In this document: positions 6,112 through 11,601 of the stretch, piece after piece
How the letters are laid out: every line of letters starts with the position of its first letter
How positions within the stretch are numbered: the first letter of the stretch is position 1
NCBI GenBank assembly: GCA_016872225.1
Contig: VHAW01000049.1
Location: forward strand, 1 to 11,601
Direction of reading: 5' to 3'
Length of the DNA: 11,601 nt
DNA from: Sphingomonadales bacterium
Lineage (GTDB): Bacteria; Bacteroidota; Bacteroidia; UBA7662
Notes under the pieces: generated by a model
Databases searched by the model: none
What the model saw: only the letters and a program-made list of their open reading frames with translations
Told to the model about the DNA's origin: nothing
Translations under genes and position numbers: made by a program

Positions 6112-8010
6112 ATGCAAGAATATCAGGTTTCTGCCCGCAAATACAGGCCCCCGCGATTTGAAGAGTTGATTGGACAGGACCATATCACCACCACGCTCCG
6201 AAACGCTATCAGTAAAGGGCAATTGGCCCAATCCTACCTTTTCTGCGGTCCACGCGGCGTCGGCAAAACATCCTGCGCTCGCATTTTGGCCAAAACCATT
6301 AATTGCTCGTTCAGGGATAGCCACCAGGAGGCCTGTGGCACCTGCCCGTCTTGCTTATCCTTTGACCAGGGCCGATCCCTTGCCATTCATGAACTAGACG
6401 CAGCTTCCAACAATTCGGTAGATGATATCCGCTCCTTGGTCGAACAAGTTCGCTACCCACCTCAAGGAAGCGACTTCAAAGTTTATATCATTGACGAGGT
6501 GCACATGCTCAGCACAGCCGCATTCAATGCCTTTCTAAAAACGCTCGAAGAACCCCCTCCCTATGCCAAATTCATTTTGGCCACCACGGAGAAGCATAAA
6601 ATCCTGCCCACCATTCTTTCTCGCTGCCAGGTTTTTGACTTCAAAAGAATTCGACTACAAGATATCACCGATCGCTTGGCTTTGGTGTGCCGAGCAGAAG
6701 GGATCAGCTTTGAAGACGATGCCCTTCTGACCATAGCATCGCGTTCTGATGGGGCATTGCGCGATGCATTAACGATGTTGGACCAACTTGCGGAATTCAG
6801 CGGCGGCAAGCTCACCAATGCCCTGGTTTGCGGTCAACTTGGAATTCTTGACAAAGCCCTTTTTGTGGACTGTGCAAGAACCATGCTAAATGGAGATCCT
6901 TCATTGACCTTGCAAGCTCTGGACGAAATGACCGCCCGAGGTTATGACTCCATTCTTTGGGTACTCGGCATGGCCGCTCACTATCGTAATATGCTGATGG
7001 CCAAAACACCGGGTACTGCGGAGCTTATTGACTCGGGGCATGAGTACAGACAACAACTCAGAGAGCAAGCCCAACTGGCGAACACCGATATTTTATTGGC
7101 AGGGCTTCAAATCCTCAATCAAGCGGAACTTCAATACAGGCAGTCAAGGCAACCTAAGCTTCTTGTAGAGACGGCGGTCATGAAAATATGTTATTTGGCG
7201 CAAAGAAATCAAAAAAAATCTACCGATGAGGCCTCAGGGCCCCAAGAACCTAGTGTTAGCGAAGGTCATCCCCTACAGGGTATTACCTCCCGTTTACCCA
7301 TCGCGGACCTTAAAACACCTGCTCAAGTCAAAATACAGGTTAAGGTCCCAAATGAGCCAGTCATAACCACCTTAGAAGAGTCTCAAACGTTTAACGAAAC
7401 AGACCTAAGGTCGCAAACAGACTCCCCCGTGCCTGATCTACACCAGCCTCCTCCAAGCCAGCTTTCTGCACCCCGACCTCCTTCTGCTTCCACAAACACC
7501 TTAGATTTCCTCCAAAGACTGAGAGGCCATTTGGGGCAATCGCAAGGCAATTCACCATCGAATATCAAAGAAAATGGACATCGTTGGTCTCCTCCCCCAC
7601 CTTTTGCTGCCAAAGATCTAACAGACCTATGGCAACACCTTATCCAAGAATGCAAAACCCATAATTTAGGCGGTTTAGAGGGTATTCTGGTTAGAAATCT
7701 CCCGAAAGCAGGTTCTCACGAGCCAGTCATTGAGGCTAATGGCAAGCAATCTCTTGGGACGACAATTTTACCAGTAATATTGTATTCAGACACCGAAAAA
7801 ACATTGTTTGATGCCGAAAAACAAGGAATTTTGGACTTTTTGGTGGAATTCGGAAACTTCCAATCCCGCCCTCAATGGAGTCTTCGACAGCATGAAAACA
7901 ACAATCAAAGAGAGAAATTTCTAACCGAACCCGAGCGTTTTGCTAGATTAAGTGCTGAAAATAAATCATTTAAGGATTTGAGCACGCGCCTTAAATTATT
8001 TTTTAACTAA
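6112..8010 (+). CDS. dnaX: DNA polymerase III subunit tau (gamma/tau, DnaX)
   Basis: ATPase subunit of the DNA polymerase III clamp loader; full-length tau also links polymerase cores and helicase. The protein is 632 aa. The N-terminus SARKYRPPRFEELIGQDHI is diagnostic and supports the ATG at 6112. The AAA+ core has Walker A GPRGVGKT (46-53), a zinc module (Cys65, Cys75, Cys78, Cys81), Walker B DEVH (128-131) and the SRC motif with arginine finger Arg171. Domain III ends near residue 365. It is followed by a long Pro/Ser/Gln-rich linker (about 370-500) and a C-terminal region starting near LTDLWQHLIQE that is specific to this lineage and should carry polymerase contacts. An A8 run at 7211-7218 sits exactly at the end of domain III (see the frameshift entry). 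The gene is divergent from rpsF. Confidence 0.96.
   Translation: MQEYQVSARKYRPPRFEELIGQDHITTTLRNAISKGQLAQSYLFCGPRGVGKTSCARILAKTINCSFRDSHQEACGTCPSCLSFDQGRSLAIHELDAASNNSVDDIRSLVEQVRYPPQGSDFKVYIIDEVHMLSTAAFNAFLKTLEEPPPYAKFILATTEKHKILPTILSRCQVFDFKRIRLQDITDRLALVCRAEGISFEDDALLTIASRSDGALRDALTMLDQLAEFSGGKLTNALVCGQLGILDKALFVDCARTMLNGDPSLTLQALDEMTARGYDSILWVLGMAAHYRNMLMAKTPGTAELIDSGHEYRQQLREQAQLANTDILLAGLQILNQAELQYRQSRQPKLLVETAVMKICYLAQRNQKKSTDEASGPQEPSVSEGHPLQGITSRLPIADLKTPAQVKIQVKVPNEPVITTLEESQTFNETDLRSQTDSPVPDLHQPPPSQLSAPRPPSASTNTLDFLQRLRGHLGQSQGNSPSNIKENGHRWSPPPPFAAKDLTDLWQHLIQECKTHNLGGLEGILVRNLPKAGSHEPVIEANGKQSLGTTILPVILYSDTEKTLFDAEKQGILDFLVEFGNFQSRPQWSLRQHENNNQREKFLTEPERFARLSAENKSFKDLSTRLKLFFN
7211..7229 (+). 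other. Candidate slippage/-1 frameshift site giving a gamma-like DnaX
   Basis: Eight consecutive A residues (7211-7218) read CAA AAA AAA TCT in the dnaX frame, which contains the heptamer A AAA AAA. A -1 shift after Lys369 would add Ile-Tyr-Arg and stop at TGA (7227-7229), giving about 372 residues: domains I-III without the tau extension. A short all-GC stem, GGCC at 7230-7233 with GGCC at 7238-7241, lies 11 bases downstream. Known dnaX genes make gamma by ribosomal frameshift (E. coli) or transcriptional slippage on an A run (Thermus). The site is inferred from position and outcome only. Confidence 0.4.
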
Positions 8011-8013
8011 AAA

Positions 8014-8047
8014 GTGACAATTTAATATAAAGTTAATATTACATTTG
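8014..8047 (+). promoter_or_regulatory. Promoter of the HNH-AP2 gene
   Basis: TACATTTG (8040-8047) matches the Bacteroidota -7 consensus TAnnTTTG exactly. A partial -33 element (GTG at 8014-8016, within GTGACA) lies 23 bases upstream of the box, at the wide end of the usual spacing. The surrounding 75-base gap after dnaX is strongly A/T-rich. The predicted leader is about 30 bases and has no SD before the ATG at 8086. Confidence 0.55.
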
Positions 8048-8085
8048 TTCCCCTTAAAATAATTGTTTCATTAAACTATAACATC

Positions 8086-8604
8086 ATGTCCATTAAACTC
8101 AAGCTCAAAAACTCCAAGGAAACTGCACAGGTTGACGAAAAAGTCGCCAAGTTTCTCAAAGAAAACCCCTATTTAGTGAAGGTTAAGTTCTTGGCCAATC
8201 TGCGTCGCCACTCCAGGGGCTATGCCTTTTTCCAAAAAAACTGGCCTTTGGGCGATGGAACCTACAAGAACGAAACCATTTACCTTCACAAACTCATTGC
8301 CGAGATCTTCTGCAAGAAAAAAGCCACCAAAGAGCGTTTGTTCGTGAATGTAATCAATAACAATCCTTTGGATTGCCGCTTGGATAATTTGGAATTTGCC
8401 ACGCGCTCTGTCGTAGTTCGGAATGTTAACAAAACTGAAAATAAATTCGGCTACAAAGGCGTCATCAAAAGCGGTAAAAAATTTAAGGCCGTCCTCTTCA
8501 ACAACCGAGTTCGTCTCGATCTAGGCACCTTCAATACGGCCGCAGAAGCTTCTGCAGCCTACAAGAAGAAGACCACTGAACTGTTCGGCAAAGGCAAAAA
8601 GTAA
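8086..8604 (+). CDS. Small basic protein with degenerate HNH-fold and C-terminal AP2 DNA-binding domain, role unknown
   Basis: A lysine-rich protein of 172 residues. Residues 67-105 resemble the HNH_3-type homing endonuclease fold: LHKLIAEIF (His68), then VNVINNNPLDCRLDNLEFAT at 87-106. In active members this second block reads roughly VNHIDGN..NNR..NL. Here Val89 replaces the histidine, and Asn91-Asn92 replace Asp-Gly, so nuclease activity is probably lost. Residues 121-170 resemble an AP2 domain: GYKGV at 122-126, then LDLGTFNTAAEASAAY, ending in ELFG. Both domains bind DNA in other proteins, so a chromosomal DNA-binding role is the likeliest inference. HNH-AP2 proteins are often mobile homing enzymes, but this gene has its own promoter and terminator, no flanking repeats, and base use like its neighbours. 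I recall similar proteins in other Bacteroidota, which would suggest a domesticated, vertically kept family. No function is assigned. Confidence 0.75.
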   Translation: MSIKLKLKNSKETAQVDEKVAKFLKENPYLVKVKFLANLRRHSRGYAFFQKNWPLGDGTYKNETIYLHKLIAEIFCKKKATKERLFVNVINNNPLDCRLDNLEFATRSVVVRNVNKTENKFGYKGVIKSGKKFKAVLFNNRVRLDLGTFNTAAEASAAYKKKTTELFGKGKK

Positions 8605-8649
8605 TTTTTACCTCTAACAGAGGTTAAGGATTTACGATTATTGTTAGCA

Positions 8650-8682
8650 ATACCCTCCGGCAATCCGGAGGGTATTTTTTTT
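8650..8682 (+). terminator. Rho-independent terminator after the HNH-AP2 gene
   Basis: A perfect 11-bp hairpin: ATACCCTCCGG (8650-8660), loop CAAT, CCGGAGGGTAT (8665-8675). It runs into eight T residues (8675-8682) on the plus strand. It sits 45 bases after the HNH-AP2 stop, and a smaller hairpin (ACCTCT/AGAGGT, 8610-8624) lies between. The convergent symporter gene ends at 8691. On the minus strand the same stem is followed only by a mixed T/A sequence, so any action in that direction would be weaker. Confidence 0.92.
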
Positions 8683-8690
8683 AGGGATGA

Positions 8691-10070
8691 TTAGAGGCTA
8701 TGCCTGAGAGGAGGTTGATTAATGGATTTTCCCATCCACTGATCCACCAAGACAGCCGTCATGGCATCTCCGGTTATATTAACGACGGTCCGCATCATGT
8801 CCAAAATACGATCAACGGCCACAATCAATGCAATACCCGCCGTTTCCAACCCTACCGATTGAAGCACAATCACCAACATAACCATTCCGGCACCAGGAAC
8901 ACCAGCTGAACCAATGGAGGCGAGCGTTGCCGTTAAGACGATGGTTAATTGTTGGGCCCATCCTAAATCATGGCCAAAAGCTTGGGCAATGAACACGGTT
9001 GCCACCGCTTGGTAAAGGCTGGTCCCATCCATATTAACGGTAGCCCCTAAAGGTAACACAAAAGTCCTCACCTCTTCACGGACGCCCAGCTTCTCGACGC
9101 ATTCCAAGTTTACCGGCAAAGTTGCGTTGGAAGAGGACGTCGAAAATGCCAAAAGTTGTGCCGGACTAATGATTCTGAAAAACCTCAGGGGATTGTAATT
9201 CCCTACTAGTCGCAACAAAGTCACGTATATAAGAAAAATTATGGCGATCATTCCTATGACTACCGTCAACGTGTATACCGACAAGGCACCGAGCAGCTCC
9301 ACGGCCTCGGCAGGTCGATCACCCGCAAAATCTGCGATTAAAGAAGCAATCAAAGCAAAAACTCCTAAGGGAGCAAAACCCATAATCATGTCCACCATGA
9401 TGAGAATGACCCGATTAAGTTGCGCGAACAAATCCCGAACAAGCGTTGTTTGTTTAGCGGGAAGTGACATGATCGCCACGCCCATGAACAAAGCAAAGAA
9501 CACCACTTGCAACATGGATGTATTTTGTGAAAGCGCATGAAAAAGATTTTCGGGTACCATATTGATCACCGCGGCCAAAGGCCCCTCCTCTTTAAGAGCC
9601 TCAGCTTTGACTAGACCACCGGAACTGGTGTTTTCAAACCGAGCACGCAATTCATCTCTTTTGGACTCAGATAAGTAATCCCCAGGTCTCATTAAGTTAA
9701 CCGTCAAAAGGCCAATAATTATAGCACAAACGGTTGTGGTTAGGAAAATCAATAAGGTCCGACCACCCATACTAGAGAGTCTGCGAAGGTCTTTAAGACC
9801 TGTAACACCATCTACTAACGATACCAGTACCAAAGGAATCGCAACCAATTTCAAAAGATTCACAAAGACAGTCCCCACCGGCTTCACCCAATCCAAGACC
9901 CATGAAGACCATCCTGCGGCCGATGAGCAAAGCCCAAAAGCCAGGCCTAAACCTATCCCTACCAAAATCCGAATGTGCATGGGCCAACGCTTGGACTTCT
10001 TAGGCGGTTCAAGACTTGGGCCCTCGTTAAACCTGTCAACGGGGGGTATGGGAACAAAAGAATCTTTCAT
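8691..10070 (-). CDS. Dicarboxylate/amino acid:cation symporter (DAACS, SLC1/GltP family)
   Basis: Inner-membrane secondary transporter of 459 aa that couples uptake of an acidic substrate to Na+ or H+. The N-terminus (1-30) is polar and proline-rich, then TM1 starts near 31; the hydrophobic profile fits the eight-TM, two-hairpin elevator fold. Family motifs are present in order: TSSSNATLP in hairpin 1 (311-319), NMDGT in TM7 (346-350), SIGSAGVPGAG in hairpin 2 (385-395) and DRILDMMRTVVN in TM8 (420-431). Asp424, Arg427 and Asn431 align with GltPh Asp394, Arg397 and Asn401. The arginine binds the side-chain carboxylate, which points to glutamate, aspartate or a C4-dicarboxylate rather than a neutral amino acid. 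Sequence alone does not settle substrate or coupling ion, so no gene symbol is given. It lies 38 bases after aroC on the same strand, so co-transcription is possible, with no evident metabolic link. Confidence 0.93.
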   Translation of the reverse strand: MKDSFVPIPPVDRFNEGPSLEPPKKSKRWPMHIRILVGIGLGLAFGLCSSAAGWSSWVLDWVKPVGTVFVNLLKLVAIPLVLVSLVDGVTGLKDLRRLSSMGGRTLLIFLTTTVCAIIIGLLTVNLMRPGDYLSESKRDELRARFENTSSGGLVKAEALKEEGPLAAVINMVPENLFHALSQNTSMLQVVFFALFMGVAIMSLPAKQTTLVRDLFAQLNRVILIMVDMIMGFAPLGVFALIASLIADFAGDRPAEAVELLGALSVYTLTVVIGMIAIIFLIYVTLLRLVGNYNPLRFFRIISPAQLLAFSTSSSNATLPVNLECVEKLGVREEVRTFVLPLGATVNMDGTSLYQAVATVFIAQAFGHDLGWAQQLTIVLTATLASIGSAGVPGAGMVMLVIVLQSVGLETAGIALIVAVDRILDMMRTVVNITGDAMTAVLVDQWMGKSINQPPLRHSL

Positions 10071-10108
10071 CTTGATTTAAATGGTCTAAGTATGGAGTAG
10101 ATACAATC

Positions 10109-11290
10109 CTATATTTTCAAGCGCGAAAATGTTCTTAAGAGTGCGGAGAGTTGAGCTGCTGGCCGACCCAGCAGATGATCTGCAATCACTATAGCCATCA
10201 TCGCCTCTACCACAGGAACAGCGCGAGGCACTACACAAGGATCATGACGCCCCTTGGCTTGCATGGTGATTGAGTTGCCCTGAAAATCTACCGATTGTTG
10301 TTCCAATGCAATGGTCGCCGGAGCCTTAAAGCCCACTTTAAACCATACAGGTTGCCCATTACTGATCCCTCCCTGTATTCCCCCCGAATGATTGGAAATC
10401 GTTTCCAGGGCGGTCCAAGCCTTGGTATCCGCCGACAATATCGCATCGTTGTAATCCGAGGCCTTACCCGCACTCATCATAAATCCGCTCCCTGATTCAA
10501 AAGCTTTGGCAGCATTAATAGATAACATTGCTTTGGCCAAATCGGCTTCCAATTTGTCATAAACTGGGTCTCCCAAACCTGCCGGTAATCCCTGACACCA
10601 GCCCACAACAGTGCCACCTACACTGTCACCCACTGTTCGTAATTCATCAATGTAGGCCTCCATTCGGGAAGAAGCTTCTGGTTCAGGACATCGTACAGGA
10701 GATATTTCAATTTGATCCAAACTGAAGGGGCATTTGCGATGATATTCATAGCCTAAATTTTCACCATAATGGACTATTCCGTCCACGGCAGGAATTTCCA
10801 TAGCATAAGGACCCACAGAATGAACCCATGCGTAACAATAAATCTCAAACTGCTCTAGAAGTGCGTTAGCAACGGCGCCAGCCATGACCCTAGCGGCCGT
10901 CTCCCGGGCACTGCTCCGACCACCGCCCCGATGATCCCGATACCCGTACCTTGCCATAACAGTGAAATCCGCATGTGATGGCCTAATCTGATCCCGAAGA
11001 CGATCGTAATCCTCCGACCTGACATCACGATTCGGAATAACCAAGGTAAGCGGAGCACCGGTGCATAAACCTTCAAACAAACCGGAGAGGCATTCCACCT
11101 TATCACTTTCACTCCTTGAGGTGGTCAAACGGTTTTGACCAGGTCGACGACGATCCACTTGGGCCTGAATCTTATTTAAATCTAGCGGTAAACCAGCGGG
11201 GACTCCGTCCACTACAACACCAATGGCCGGCCCATGGGATTCGCCAAAAGAGGTCATCCTAAAATTGCGTCCAAAACTATTCCCGGGCAT
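10109..11290 (-). CDS. aroC: Chorismate synthase (AroC)
   Basis: Converts 5-enolpyruvylshikimate-3-phosphate to chorismate using reduced FMN; last step of the shikimate pathway, cytoplasmic. The 393-residue protein is somewhat longer than the E. coli enzyme. Signatures include GESHG (16-20, catalytic His19), RRRPGQ (47-52), RPSHADFT with catalytic His106 (the usual sequence is RPGHADYT), RGGGRSSARET (121-131), VGDSVGG, SNHSGGIQGGISNG and the C-terminal RHDPCVVPRAVPV. The ATG at 11290 gives the standard short N-terminus NSFGRNF. It begins three bases after the aroA stop, so the two consecutive pathway steps are almost certainly one transcript. No SD precedes it. Confidence 0.97.
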   Translation of the reverse strand: MPGNSFGRNFRMTSFGESHGPAIGVVVDGVPAGLPLDLNKIQAQVDRRRPGQNRLTTSRSESDKVECLSGLFEGLCTGAPLTLVIPNRDVRSEDYDRLRDQIRPSHADFTVMARYGYRDHRGGGRSSARETAARVMAGAVANALLEQFEIYCYAWVHSVGPYAMEIPAVDGIVHYGENLGYEYHRKCPFSLDQIEISPVRCPEPEASSRMEAYIDELRTVGDSVGGTVVGWCQGLPAGLGDPVYDKLEADLAKAMLSINAAKAFESGSGFMMSAGKASDYNDAILSADTKAWTALETISNHSGGIQGGISNGQPVWFKVGFKAPATIALEQQSVDFQGNSITMQAKGRHDPCVVPRAVPVVEAMMAIVIADHLLGRPAAQLSALLRTFSRLKI

Positions 11291-11293
11291 GCG

Positions 11294-11601
11294 CTAATTT
11301 AAGGATTGTAAAGCATATCCAAATTTAGCCCAATCCTTCCAAAATCCAGGATATGATTTTCGGACAACTTCCGGGTCATCCAGCGGAATGGATAAATCCG
11401 GTAGCACCAACATGCTAAACGCCATGGCCATTCGATGATCGCCAAAGCATCTTAGCACAGGAATCGGTCGGTATTCGGAATCCGATAGGCTTGTTTGACC
11501 CGCCACAAATTGGCGAGAATGGGCCTTCCATGAACAAAGCGGTCGAATTGCCAAGCCATCACGGTCAAGGTTTTCATGAAGGATGCCCAAGAGATTCAGG
11601 T
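11294..11601 (-). CDS. aroA: 3-phosphoshikimate 1-carboxyvinyltransferase (EPSP synthase, AroA), C-terminal fragment
   Basis: Only the last 101 codons are visible; the frame stays open to the window edge, so the gene continues beyond it. The fragment reads LNLLGILHENLD near the edge, then FGDHRMAMAFSMLVLP, whose Asp-His-Arg matches the conserved NDHRMAM block of EPSP synthase. It ends in DDPEVVRKSYPGFWKDW, where the lysine corresponds to the KTFPDYF lysine in the E. coli enzyme. The enzyme adds the enolpyruvyl group of PEP to shikimate-3-phosphate, making the substrate for AroC, which is encoded directly downstream. MurA is the related alternative, but the DHRMAM/KSYP pair and the aroC linkage favour AroA. 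The stop is TAG at 11296-11294. Confidence 0.93.
   Translation of the reverse strand, partial: LNLLGILHENLDRDGLAIRPLCSWKAHSRQFVAGQTSLSDSEYRPIPVLRCFGDHRMAMAFSMLVLPDLSIPLDDPEVVRKSYPGFWKDWAKFGYALQSLN

Noticed and set aside
8021..8040. Short inverted A/T repeats after dnaX as a terminator
   Set aside because: The stem is only about five A-T pairs and would be unstable; the region is better explained as the promoter of the next gene.
8234..8240. A7 run in the HNH-AP2 gene as a slippage site
   Set aside because: It lies mid-domain and the downstream frame is intact and conserved-looking; no sensible alternative product results.
9241..10080. Plus-strand open frames opposite the symporter gene
   Set aside because: They mirror the codon pattern of the transporter and show no recognisable protein features.

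Overview
The window is ordinary core chromosome from a member of the Bacteroidota. The evidence is the set of protein families, the Bacteroidota-type -7 promoter boxes (TAnnTTTG) in three intergenic regions, and the absence of Shine-Dalgarno (SD) sequences before every start except one. Base composition is moderate and even, and I see no insertion sequence, phage gene, tRNA, rRNA or CRISPR array. I cannot place it below phylum from sequence alone.

Layout. Positions 1-4798 (+) hold a likely operon: the 3' part of a bifunctional (p)ppGpp synthetase/hydrolase (rsh), purA (adenylosuccinate synthase) and pabB (aminodeoxychorismate synthase component I). Positions 4847-6019 (-) hold the ribosomal protein operon rpsF-rpsR-rplI. 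A 92-base divergent intergenic region separates rpsF from dnaX (6112-8010, +), the tau/gamma clamp-loader subunit. Next comes a small single gene (8086-8604, +) with its own promoter and a strong terminator. It encodes a degenerate HNH-fold plus AP2 domain protein of unknown role. The rest (8691-11601) runs on the minus strand: the 3' end of aroA, aroC three bases downstream, and a DAACS/SLC1-family acidic amino acid or dicarboxylate symporter.

How the genes relate. aroA and aroC make chorismate, and PabB diverts chorismate to p-aminobenzoate and folate. Rsh makes ppGpp, a known inhibitor of PurA-type enzymes in other bacteria, and its gene lies directly upstream of purA. S6 and S18 are, with S21, the proteins reported to hide the anti-SD of Bacteroidota ribosomes.

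The most interesting signals are regulatory. First, rpsR is the only gene here with a strong, well-spaced SD, formed by the last codons of rpsF; this fits the proposed bS18 autoregulation in Bacteroidota. Second, the rpsF leader can fold into a stem, CCG bulge and hairpin around the start codon, like the known S6:S18 operator. Third, dnaX carries an A8 run where domain III ends, and a -1 slip there meets a stop after three codons, giving a gamma-like protein. Fourth, the dnaX promoter box lies so close to the ATG that the mRNA may be leaderless. Fifth, the HNH-AP2 protein has lost the expected catalytic histidine. I see no wholly new multi-gene system.
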